Positions 17,682-25,678 of a stretch of DNA of 64,000 nt are shown piece after piece. The DNA is from JBCCGR01 sp039029195 (GTDB lineage: Bacteria > Pseudomonadota > Alphaproteobacteria > Rhizobiales > Rhizobiaceae). The notes beneath the pieces are model-generated. The model was given only the letters and a program-made list of their open reading frames with translations, was not told where the DNA came from and did no database searches. The position numbers and the translations under genes were made by a program. The number at the start of each line of letters is the position of its first letter. Position 1 is the stretch's first letter. The DNA lies in assembly GCA_039029195.1 (NCBI GenBank), contig JBCCGR010000007.1, positions 88,962-152,961 of the forward strand, written 5' to 3'.

Positions 17682-20018
17682 ATGGCTGAGGACGTAAATC
17701 CAGGCGAACTGGACATCACAGACGAGTTGATTGCGGAGCGTCGGGCTGAAAAACCCGGTGAAACGCCGGAGTCCATGACGCCATGGCAACGCCCGATCAC
17801 GGCGTTCATTGATGTTCTGAACTCGTGGGCTGGCCGCATCATCTGTGTCGCGTTAGTGCCGCTGATTTTCGTCATGGTGTTCGAGGTCACCTCGCGCACG
17901 CTGTTCGGAACGCTTGTTGGCTGGGGCATGGCCGACACGGCCCGCGCGATTGGACTGGGCCCAACCCTTTGGGCTTACGACATTTCCCGCATGGTTGGCG
18001 GAGCCATCTTCATGGCTGCGGCCGGTTATGCGCTGCTTGTTGGTGTGCACATCCGGGCGGATTTCCTCTATCGAAGCTGGACGCCGAAGACGCAGGCCAC
18101 AGTGGATGCTACGCTCTACCTGCTCTTCTATTTCCCGGCGATGCTGTTCTTCCTCTGGACAGCAGCAGACTTCTGGAACGACGCATTCCAACGCAATGAA
18201 ACCACAATGGACACCACTTGGGCGCCCATTCTGTGGCCTGCGCGTTTGGCCATGCCGGTGGGTGCGTTGCTTCTGTTGCTTCAAGGCATCGCCGAGCTGT
18301 TCCGCGCCTTTGATCAAATGGGCAAGGAACGTGAACGCAAGTTCGTTCGCCTGCTCCCGCTTTACCTCATCATCGTCGCAATGATCTTTGCAGCAACTTT
18401 CTTCCCGAAAGTTGTTCCATTCGATGACTGGTGGGACGCGATTGCCGGCGGTTCCGGCTTGTTCAACTTCTCCAAGCCGACCATTGGTCTGTTCATGCTG
18501 GCAGCGATGCTGTTTTCGATCTTTGTCGGCTTTCCAATCTCCTTCACGCTGATTTTCCTGGCCTTCACTTTTGGGGCCTGGGGGGCTGGCAGCGCGGTCA
18601 CCTTCTTCCTGATGACCCTGCAGGTAAACTCCACCATGCTCGATGATCAGCTGGTGGCCGTGCCGCTGTTTATCCTCATGGGCATCGTGATGGAGCAGGC
18701 GGGGCTGATGGAACGCCTGTTCAACGCGGTCCAGTTGATGGCGTCGCGTGTGCGTGGTGCACTTTTCATTGCTGTATTGATCGTCTCCACCATCTTCGCC
18801 GCCGCCACCGGGATCGTTGGCGCGTCGGTAACGATCCTCGGTATTATGGCCGCCCGCACAATGAACAAATCGGGCTACGATGTACGCCTTGCCGCCGGAA
18901 CCATCACCGCGGGCGGCACACTCGGCATTCTCATTCCGCCCTCCATCATGCTGATTGTGATGGGACCTGTGCTGGAGATTCCCGTTACGGATCTTTTCCG
19001 TGCGGCCATCATTCCCGGCATTCTGCTTGCTGTTCTCTATCTCATCTATGCACTCGGCCGTTGTTTCCTCAATCCGAACCTTGGACCGATCCTGCCTGAA
19101 GACGAACAACCAGAAACATCGCCGTTCTATATCGTTGAAGTGCTGCTGGTGTTGCTGGGTCTGATCATTCTCGGCTGGCTGATCGTGGCTGGTGCGTCGG
19201 GTCAGCTCGCAGTGTTCCCGCTGGCAGGACTGCTTGCACCCATTGCCTGGGTTGGTGCGATGGTGGGAATCTATAAATGGACCCGCTCCAACAAGCCTGG
19301 CGGATTTTACTTCTCGGAACTCTGGTACGAGTTTTTCATGGGATTGGTGCCGCCAACGGTACTCATTGCCTTCGCTCTTGGTTCAATTCTCGCTGGCTGG
19401 GCGACGCCCGCTGAAGCATCGGCCTGTGGCGCGTTTGGAGCGATTCTCTTGTCGCTTGCCTATCGCAGGCTCACCTTCGCCAAATTCTACGACGCGCTGA
19501 TCAAGACGCTTGAAATCACCGTGCTGATCATGTTCCTGGTCGCTGCGTCCAACTTCTTTGGCGCCGTGTTCTCGAACCTTGGAACGCCGAAATTCCTGAC
19601 CGAACTGCTGCTGTCGTTTGACCTGTCGGTCGGGGCCATGCTCATTCTTGTCATGGCGCTGGTGTTCCTGCTTGGCTGGCCGCTGGAATGGGTGCCGATT
19701 GTCCTCATCATCGTGCCCATACTTGTGCCGCTTCTGGTGGAGTTGAATGTCAATCTCACCTGGTTCGCGATCCTTGTGGCAGTGAACTTGCAGACTGCCT
19801 GGCTGTCGCCTCCGGTCGCGTTGTCCGCCTACTTCCTCAAGGGCGTGGTGCCGGAATGGGATCTCAAGGATATCTATTTCGGCATGATGCAGTTCATGGT
19901 CATTCAGGTGATTGGACTGGCGCTGATTTTCATCTTCCCCGGCTTTGTGTTGTGGCTGCCGGATTATCTGTCAGCAAACGGCGCGCAGCCATTCTTCTCC
20001 TATGTGGGCTGGAAATAA
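17682..20018 (+). CDS. dctM: TRAP transporter permease, fused small (DctQ) and large (DctM) subunits
   Basis: 778 aa. Residues about 40-220 form a four-helix DctQ-like region, and residues about 245-775 form the 12-helix DctM channel, with GITGTGVGA-like FAAATGIVGASVTILGIMA and GTLGILIPPSIMLI signatures. Together with the upstream DctP it makes a complete sodium-driven importer. The ATG at 17682 has GGGGAG 8 nt upstream, which rules against the TTG at 17655. The fusion is known in TRAP systems of this type. Transport likely supplies substrate to the dehydrogenases encoded downstream. Confidence 0.93.
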   Translation: MAEDVNPGELDITDELIAERRAEKPGETPESMTPWQRPITAFIDVLNSWAGRIICVALVPLIFVMVFEVTSRTLFGTLVGWGMADTARAIGLGPTLWAYDISRMVGGAIFMAAAGYALLVGVHIRADFLYRSWTPKTQATVDATLYLLFYFPAMLFFLWTAADFWNDAFQRNETTMDTTWAPILWPARLAMPVGALLLLLQGIAELFRAFDQMGKERERKFVRLLPLYLIIVAMIFAATFFPKVVPFDDWWDAIAGGSGLFNFSKPTIGLFMLAAMLFSIFVGFPISFTLIFLAFTFGAWGAGSAVTFFLMTLQVNSTMLDDQLVAVPLFILMGIVMEQAGLMERLFNAVQLMASRVRGALFIAVLIVSTIFAAATGIVGASVTILGIMAARTMNKSGYDVRLAAGTITAGGTLGILIPPSIMLIVMGPVLEIPVTDLFRAAIIPGILLAVLYLIYALGRCFLNPNLGPILPEDEQPETSPFYIVEVLLVLLGLIILGWLIVAGASGQLAVFPLAGLLAPIAWVGAMVGIYKWTRSNKPGGFYFSELWYEFFMGLVPPTVLIAFALGSILAGWATPAEASACGAFGAILLSLAYRRLTFAKFYDALIKTLEITVLIMFLVAASNFFGAVFSNLGTPKFLTELLLSFDLSVGAMLILVMALVFLLGWPLEWVPIVLIIVPILVPLLVELNVNLTWFAILVAVNLQTAWLSPPVALSAYFLKGVVPEWDLKDIYFGMMQFMVIQVIGLALIFIFPGFVLWLPDYLSANGAQPFFSYVGWK

Positions 20019-20036
20019 CGTTCGGACATAACACAA

Positions 20037-21341
20037 ATGGCAATCAACTACCTCAAAAAAGCTTCCAAAACTGCCGCAACCGGCGAGGACGAAACCCGCG
20101 CCATCGTCGCCGACATGCTCGCCCAAATTGAGGAGGGTGGCGAGGAGGTCGCGCTGTCCTACTCGGAGAAACTTGACAAGTTCACGGGCAATGCACTGGT
20201 CAGTGAGGAGGAAATCGAAGCAGCGGCCTCAAAGGTGCCCCAGCGCCTGAAAGACGATATCCAATTCGCCTACGAGCGCGTGCGAAAGTTCGCCGAAGCG
20301 CAGAAGGCATCGATCCAGGAATTTGAAACGGAATTATCGCCCGGTCTGTGGGCGGGCCAAAAGCTGATCCCGATCGACACGGCAGGCTGCTACGTGCCCG
20401 GAGGCCGTTATGCGCATGTTGCATCTGCCATTATGAGCGTCGGCACGGCAAAGGTCGCCGGTGTGGGAAGTGTTGTGGCCTGTTCAGCTCCAAAACCGGG
20501 CGAGGGGGTTAACCCTGCGATCCTCTACACTATGAACCTTTGCGGCGCTGACCACATATTGGCAATGGGCGGGGTGCAAGGCATTGCCGCGATGGCGTTC
20601 GGTCTTTTCACCGGAAAGAAAGCCCGAATTCTGGTGGGTCCCGGCAACCGATTTGTGGCGGAAGCCAAACGTATGCTCTTTGGCCGGGTGGGGATTGATC
20701 TATTCGCCGGTCCAACCGAGATTGGCATCATTGCCGACGAAACCGCCGATCCCGATATGGTTGCGGAAGATCTGGTTTCGCAGGCGGAGCATGGTTTTGA
20801 TTCCCCGGCATGGCTCTTCACCACCAGCGAAAAACTGGGTCGCGATGTGATGGATCGGATGGACGGTTTCATCAGCACATTGCCTGAAATCCAGCGGGAA
20901 GCAGCAACCGCCGCATGGCGCGACTACGGAGAAGTGATCCTGTGCGGTACACGAGAAGAAGCGGCTGAGGTGTCAGACGAATATGCTTCTGAACATCTGG
21001 AACTCCATACTTCGGAAGACGAATGGTATGTGGACAATCTGAAGTGCTACGGTTCTTTGTTTATTGGTGAGGAAACAACTGTTTCCTTCGGGGATAAATG
21101 TTCGGGTACGAACCACATTCTGCCAACCAAAGGTGCTGCGCACTATACCGGCGGTCTTTCCGTGCATAAGTTTATGAAGGTTGTCACCACACAACGCATG
21201 ACGCAGGAAGCCAACCGCTCCGTTGCTCAGGCCGCGGCACGCATATCCCGTCTAGAGGGAATGGAGGGCCACGCCCGCGCGGGCGACGCGCGCCTGCGCA
21301 AGTATTTCCCTGGCGAGAATTTTGATACGGATGCCGTCTAG
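20037..21341 (+). CDS. HisD-like zinc/NAD-dependent dehydrogenase (sulfopropanediol dehydrogenase-type paralogue)
   Basis: 434 aa. Histidinol-dehydrogenase fold with zinc ligands in LVSQAEHG (about residue 245), DKCSGTNHILPT (about residue 355) and the C-terminal EGHARAG, and the catalytic Glu-His pair in YASEHLELH (about 323). Four-electron oxidation of an alcohol to an acid is expected. It lies 18 nt after TRAP permease genes and before an SDR and a zinc ADH rather than among his genes, so it is probably a catabolic paralogue such as HpsN, which oxidises (R)-2,3-dihydroxypropanesulfonate to sulfolactate. No sulfo-lyase gene is in the window, so this substrate is only a hypothesis. Confidence 0.85.
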   Translation: MAINYLKKASKTAATGEDETRAIVADMLAQIEEGGEEVALSYSEKLDKFTGNALVSEEEIEAAASKVPQRLKDDIQFAYERVRKFAEAQKASIQEFETELSPGLWAGQKLIPIDTAGCYVPGGRYAHVASAIMSVGTAKVAGVGSVVACSAPKPGEGVNPAILYTMNLCGADHILAMGGVQGIAAMAFGLFTGKKARILVGPGNRFVAEAKRMLFGRVGIDLFAGPTEIGIIADETADPDMVAEDLVSQAEHGFDSPAWLFTTSEKLGRDVMDRMDGFISTLPEIQREAATAAWRDYGEVILCGTREEAAEVSDEYASEHLELHTSEDEWYVDNLKCYGSLFIGEETTVSFGDKCSGTNHILPTKGAAHYTGGLSVHKFMKVVTTQRMTQEANRSVAQAAARISRLEGMEGHARAGDARLRKYFPGENFDTDAV

Positions 21342-21370
21342 GTTCGAAAGGCTGGTGCGGGTTGCCCTAG

Positions 21371-21390
21371 ACCCCCGCTGTTGCGGGGGT
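21371..21390. repeat. Perfect GC-rich hairpin between HisD-like and SDR genes
   Basis: ACCCCCGC and GCGGGGGT form a perfect 8-bp stem with loop TGTT, 29 nt after the HisD-like stop. No T-run follows, so it is more likely an RNA-processing or dispersed intergenic palindrome than a classical terminator. Confidence 0.6.
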
Positions 21391-21484
21391 GACAACGTTG
21401 GACTTAACGCAAATTTGTCATTGCCGCTGCGGTGGCGTTCCAGTGGCTACATTCTGCGTATGTGCGCCACGCGAGGCACCCAAC

Positions 21485-22231
21485 ATGCCTGATCTCTTCA
21501 CACTTTCCGGCAAGATAGCGCTCGCAACCGGTGGCGGGTCGGGCATTGGTGAAACCATTGCACTCGCCTTGTCGGATGCCGGCGCTTCTATCATTCTTGT
21601 CGGGCGGCGGATGGACCGACTTGAATCAGCGATCGGAAATCGCGAGGGCATTTGTGTCACTGCCGATCTGTTTAAGGATGATGCAGTCGACGAGATTGCA
21701 GCGGCCTGCAACAAGGCGAACGTCGCTCCCGACATCATCGTCAATGCGGCGGGGCTTAATCCACGCCTTCACGCGGACGACATAAGCATTGAAGACTGGA
21801 ACCGAACCATCCATCTCAACCTGTCTGTGCCGTTTTTCCTCGCGCAAAAATTTGTTCCAGCAATGAAAAGCAAAGGTTGGGGACGGATTATCAACATCGC
21901 TTCGCTCCAGTCGGAGCGCGCGTTCACCAACGGAATTGCGTACGGCGCATCAAAAGGGGGAATAACCCAGCTTACCCGCGCAATGGCCGAAGCCTGGTCG
22001 AAAGACGGCATCAACGCAAATGCCATCGCCCCCGGATTTTTTCCAACGGAGCTCACCGCCGCCGTTTTCGCAGACAATGAACGGGCCGAACGCAATGCGC
22101 AACAAACCGCGATCGGTCGCAATGGTGTGCTGGCAGATCTGGCCGGACCGGCGGTGTTTCTGGCTTCCGAAGCAAGCCGCTACGTGACCGGGCAGGTGCT
22201 GTTTGTCGATGGAGGATACACGGCAAAATGA
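21485..22231 (+). CDS. Short-chain dehydrogenase/reductase (SDR)
   Basis: 248 aa. Cofactor motif TGGGSGIGE near residues 16-24 (the first Gly of TGxxxGxG is kept), NAAG at about 85 and the catalytic S...YGASK (about 140-157). The C-terminal VTGQVLFVDGGY is typical. I chose the ATG at 21485 over 21389, as GAGG lies 8 nt upstream and the SDR fold begins directly after it. Its stop overlaps the start of the zinc ADH (ATGA), so the two are translated together. Probably oxidises or epimerises an alcohol taken in by the TRAP system. Confidence 0.92.
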   Translation: MPDLFTLSGKIALATGGGSGIGETIALALSDAGASIILVGRRMDRLESAIGNREGICVTADLFKDDAVDEIAAACNKANVAPDIIVNAAGLNPRLHADDISIEDWNRTIHLNLSVPFFLAQKFVPAMKSKGWGRIINIASLQSERAFTNGIAYGASKGGITQLTRAMAEAWSKDGINANAIAPGFFPTELTAAVFADNERAERNAQQTAIGRNGVLADLAGPAVFLASEASRYVTGQVLFVDGGYTAK

Positions 22232-23214
22232 GATCGCTCGTTTACACCGACACTTTGACCGTCGAAATGCGCGACTGGGAAAAGCCATCGCTTGAGGGTG
22301 AACTCAGCGTGATCGAGGTTTCCCATTGCGGCATCTGCGGTTCCGACATGCATGCTTATCATGGGCACGACGCGCGCCGGGTGCCACCGCTCATCCTCGG
22401 CCACGAAGTGGCAGGAGTTGCGGTCAACGGTACCTTCAAAGGCAAGAGGGTTGTTCTCAACCCGCTGATGACCTGCGGCACATGTTGGGCATGTACGTCA
22501 GGGCGTGAGCATCTCTGTCCGGACCGTGAACTGATCGGAATGCGAATGCCGGGTGGATTTGCTGAGTTCGTTGGCATTCGAGAACGCAACCTAGTTGAGA
22601 TTCCTGACCATCTTTCCTTTGAAAATGCCGCTCTTGTTGAACCGTTGGCTGTCTGTGTGCACGCCGTCGATTTGGGCCTAAACGCGCTCCATGAGACAGT
22701 CATCGCGCCTGAAGCAAAGGTTCTGGGAGGTGGCGCTATTGGATTGCTGACTGCGCTCGTTCTGAGAGCCAGAGGTGTTGTATCGGTCCGAATTGCTGAG
22801 AGCAATCCGGTGCGCCGTTCCTTGCTGGAGCGTGTTTGCGATGCTGAAGTCTACGATCCGGTTGCCCACCCCGCACCACCTAGCAGCGCGGATATTGTCT
22901 TCGATTGTGTGGGCTCAGGCATCACCCGTGCAGCTTCGTCAGATATGATCAAACCGGGTGGCGTAATCGTCCATGTTGGGCTGCAGGACGACCGTCCCGG
23001 TCTTGATACCCGCCGGTTGACGCTCCAGGAAGTCACCTTTCTCGGCACGTACTGCTATGCTCAGGCCGATTTTCGAAATGCTCTGGATCTGCTGATTGCC
23101 GGAACAATCACCGGTGATGGTTGGTCCGAAATCCGCCCGCTGGAAGAGGGCGCGACTTCGTTCCGCGACATACACGAAGGTCGCGCCCCACCCAAGATTA
23201 TACTGTCTTTATAG
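22228..23214 (+). CDS. Zinc-dependent medium-chain alcohol/polyol dehydrogenase
   Basis: 328 aa. Catalytic zinc signature HCGICGSDMHAYHG near residues 33-46 and GHEVAGV at about 58. The structural-zinc cysteines are CGTCWACTSGREHLC (about 83-97). Rossmann motif VLGGGAIGLLTAL is near residue 169. It resembles sorbitol/threonine-dehydrogenase-like enzymes. It is coupled to the SDR gene by an ATGA overlap and ends the plus-strand cluster. Its last 6 nt overlap the 3' end of the convergent folD gene. Confidence 0.92.
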   Translation: MRSLVYTDTLTVEMRDWEKPSLEGELSVIEVSHCGICGSDMHAYHGHDARRVPPLILGHEVAGVAVNGTFKGKRVVLNPLMTCGTCWACTSGREHLCPDRELIGMRMPGGFAEFVGIRERNLVEIPDHLSFENAALVEPLAVCVHAVDLGLNALHETVIAPEAKVLGGGAIGLLTALVLRARGVVSVRIAESNPVRRSLLERVCDAEVYDPVAHPAPPSSADIVFDCVGSGITRAASSDMIKPGGVIVHVGLQDDRPGLDTRRLTLQEVTFLGTYCYAQADFRNALDLLIAGTITGDGWSEIRPLEEGATSFRDIHEGRAPPKIILSL

Positions 23215-24087
23215 CCAGCCCGCTGCGATCTGGCGTTGGTGGGCAACGACGGCATTGCGCATTAAAACGCCAACCGTCACTGGGCCAACACCACCTGGCA
23301 CCGGCGTGATCCAGCTGGCAATTTCCTTGACCGCGTCCGTGTCCACGTCACCCACGATTGATACGGTGCCGTCGTCTGCCACCCTCTGGTTGATGCCAAT
23401 GTCAATCACCGCAGCACCGGGCTTCACCATATCGGCACCCAGAAAGTGCGGTTTGCCCACCGCCACGATAACAACATCTGCGCGTCGGGAATGCATGGCC
23501 ACAGATCGGGTCATGTGGTGGCAGACGGTCACCGTCGCGCCTTCTGCCATCAACAAAAATGCGGCTGGCTTGCCGACAATTTCCGAGTGGCCGACCATCA
23601 CAACTTCCAGACCTTTGAGATCAAGCCCGGTTTCCTTGATCAGTTCGACCGATGCTGCAGCCGTGCATGGCGCAAGAGCAACGTCGTTGTAAACAATGTT
23701 GCCAATAGAAGCGGGGTTCATTCCCTCCACATCCTTAAGTGGATGAATAGCGGATTGCAGGGATCGAACGTTGATATGCTCCGGAACGGGGCGCTGAATA
23801 ATGATGCCGAGCACGTCCGCATCATCATTCATATCCAGAATGCGTTGCTTGCAGGCATCATAGGAAATATTGGCAGGCCAGAATTCCTGGGCAAACGGAA
23901 GCCCGGCGCGCTCGGCGGCGCGTGCCTGATTGCGAATGTAGACGGCAACCTCCGGGATGTCGCCAATGCTGATTGAGACCAGCCGACCGAGCGGCTGACG
24001 CGCGCTTGCCTCAGCGGTATAAGCTGACACTTCGTCGAGTATACGCGCCTGAACGGCTCGCCCATCAAGGAGGCGATTGTCTTTCAC
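23209..24087 (-). CDS. folD: Divergent FolD paralogue, probably methylene-THF dehydrogenase without cyclohydrolase
   Basis: 292 aa from GTG at 24087 (AGGA upstream); a longer reading to 24156 would overlap the other folD. The FolD fold is clear, with PVPGGVGPVTVG at the C-terminus and GHSEIVGKPAA in the nucleotide domain. Against E. coli numbering, Tyr50 and Gln98 are kept, but Lys54 is Gln (YIRNQ) and Asp121 is Glu (KDVEG). In the human enzyme, replacing the equivalent lysine is known to remove cyclohydrolase activity while leaving the dehydrogenase. Loss of cyclohydrolase here is inferred. The gene follows a normal folD by 20 nt in the sarcosine oxidase operon. Confidence 0.88.
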   Translation of the reverse strand: MKDNRLLDGRAVQARILDEVSAYTAEASARQPLGRLVSISIGDIPEVAVYIRNQARAAERAGLPFAQEFWPANISYDACKQRILDMNDDADVLGIIIQRPVPEHINVRSLQSAIHPLKDVEGMNPASIGNIVYNDVALAPCTAAASVELIKETGLDLKGLEVVMVGHSEIVGKPAAFLLMAEGATVTVCHHMTRSVAMHSRRADVVIVAVGKPHFLGADMVKPGAAVIDIGINQRVADDGTVSIVGDVDTDAVKEIASWITPVPGGVGPVTVGVLMRNAVVAHQRQIAAGWL

Positions 24088-24107
24088 GGTTGTTGTCCTG
24101 TGGTGAA

Positions 24108-25010
24108 CTAAGCCGTCAGCCCTTCGGGCTCGGACAGGCCGTTTGCACGACAACATGCCGTCAGCGTGTTGGCCAGAAGGCAGGCAATGGTCATGGGGCC
24201 GACACCACCCGGAACGGGAGTGATTGCGCCAGCTTTTTCGGCGGCACTCTCAAAGTGTACATCGCCCGCAAGGCGCATTTTGCCCTCGCCACGTTCGGGA
24301 GCGGGGATGCGATTGATCCCAACATCAATGACGGTTGCGCCTTCCTTCACCCAGTCGCCGGTTATCATTTCCGGCCGACCCACTGCCGCAACCAGAATGT
24401 CGGCGGCACGGCAGACGTCTTCGATGTCCTTCGTGCGGCTGTGCGCAATAGTGACGGTGCAGGAGTCCTTCAGCAGTAGATTCGCCATGGGTTTGCCGAC
24501 AATGTTTGACCGGCCGACCACGACTGCTGATTTGCCGGATAGTGATCCCAGATGATCACGCAACATCATAAGGCACCCCAGCGGCGTGCAGGGCACCATG
24601 GATTTCTGGCCCGTACCCAGAAGACCCACATTGGAGATGTGGAAGCCATCCACGTCCTTGGCAGGATCAATTGAATTGATCACCAGATCTTCGTTGAGAT
24701 GATCGGGCAGGGGCAACTGGCATAGAATACCGTGAACCGCCGGGTCACTGTTCAACTGATCAATCAGCGCCAGCAGATCGGTTTCTGATACAGAAGCATC
24801 GAGTTTGTGCTCGAACGAATTCATGCCTGCTTCGATGGTTTGCTTGCCTTTGTTGCGAACGTAGACCTGGCTGGCCGGGTCTTCGCCCGCCAGAACAACA
24901 GCGAGCCCTGGTGTAATGTCGTGCTCGGCTTTCAGGGTCGCGACATGTGCCGCCACCTTCTCCCGCACAGTGGCCGCAAAGGCTTTGCCATCGATAATTT
25001 TGGCGCTCAT
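24108..25010 (-). CDS. folD: Bifunctional methylene-THF dehydrogenase/methenyl-THF cyclohydrolase FolD
   Basis: 300 aa. It converts 5,10-methylene-THF to 10-formyl-THF in two steps using NADP. All hallmark residues are present: Tyr50-x3-Lys54 (YVRNK), QLPLP with Gln98, KDVDGFH, GRSNIVGKP and PVPGGVGPMTIA. It lies 98 nt after soxG on the same strand, placing it to process methylene-THF made by sarcosine oxidase. The second, altered folD follows directly. Confidence 0.95.
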   Translation of the reverse strand: MSAKIIDGKAFAATVREKVAAHVATLKAEHDITPGLAVVLAGEDPASQVYVRNKGKQTIEAGMNSFEHKLDASVSETDLLALIDQLNSDPAVHGILCQLPLPDHLNEDLVINSIDPAKDVDGFHISNVGLLGTGQKSMVPCTPLGCLMMLRDHLGSLSGKSAVVVGRSNIVGKPMANLLLKDSCTVTIAHSRTKDIEDVCRAADILVAAVGRPEMITGDWVKEGATVIDVGINRIPAPERGEGKMRLAGDVHFESAAEKAGAITPVPGGVGPMTIACLLANTLTACCRANGLSEPEGLTA

Positions 25011-25108
25011 ATCAGATCCCTCATTGCTGCCGGCGAACGCAGCTCAATTCGCAATTTTCTGTTTGGTCGTTTGCACGAGCAATCGTCATTCGTCGATGCA
25101 AAAAACGA

Positions 25109-25678
25109 CTAAATCACATTCCGGATCGACGTTTCCACCGCGTGCAAAAACGATTGGGCCGACGAACGTGCCGACATCAGTGTGAAAGTATCTTCACCGG
25201 TTCGCAGATTGATCACACCAAGATGCTCCATTACGGTTCGGCTGACGGCTCCTTTGGGGAAAGCGGTTGGATGCAAATCGAGCGGACAAATGCGCTCAAG
25301 TGCCTCCCTTGCCCGCTCACCTGAAATTTCCAGAACCGCCCAGCTGTCCGATTGATCGGTATAGTATCCACCCATGCCAAGTTTTTCGCTTACAGACGAC
25401 AGCGCGTCATCTCCCGCATGAGGAAAGAAAGCGAACCACTGGCCGGGCTGCAGGCCCAGCATCCGCAACTCACTGTTTTTGGAAACATCAGACGATCCGA
25501 CGGCGGGAAGATCGCAGCCATAGGATTTCTTCACCGCCTGGATGAGCTTCTTTTCTCCACCAATTGGGGCGGCGATGGAGACAAGCCCGAAGTCGGCGAC
25601 CTCTTTCAGGGTCACGCCGTCAAAGGACATGATGTACCGTTCCAAGGCGGATCGGGATTGGAGGGTGAATTTAGCCAC
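25109..25678 (-). CDS. soxG: Heterotetrameric sarcosine oxidase, gamma subunit
   Basis: 189 aa from a GTG at 25678, which overlaps the last codons of soxA and has GGGGAG just upstream. Family landmarks are QPGQWFAF (about residue 85), YYTDQSDSWAVLEISG (about 113) and FPKGAVSRT (about 148). The subunit helps assemble the complex and closes off the folate-binding side. The length is normal for the family. It is the last sox gene before folD. Confidence 0.93.
   Translation of the reverse strand: MAKFTLQSRSALERYIMSFDGVTLKEVADFGLVSIAAPIGGEKKLIQAVKKSYGCDLPAVGSSDVSKNSELRMLGLQPGQWFAFFPHAGDDALSSVSEKLGMGGYYTDQSDSWAVLEISGERAREALERICPLDLHPTAFPKGAVSRTVMEHLGVINLRTGEDTFTLMSARSSAQSFLHAVETSIRNVI

Noticed and set aside
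16727..17938. Minus-strand frame of 403 codons opposite the DctP and DctQM genes
   Set aside because: It crosses two well-supported plus-strand genes and a terminator, with no domain or ribosome-binding site.
17853..19109. Long minus-strand frame (418 codons) opposite the TRAP permease
   Set aside because: It is a shadow of a hydrophobic coding region; the translation is rich in Glu, His and Asn with no domain.
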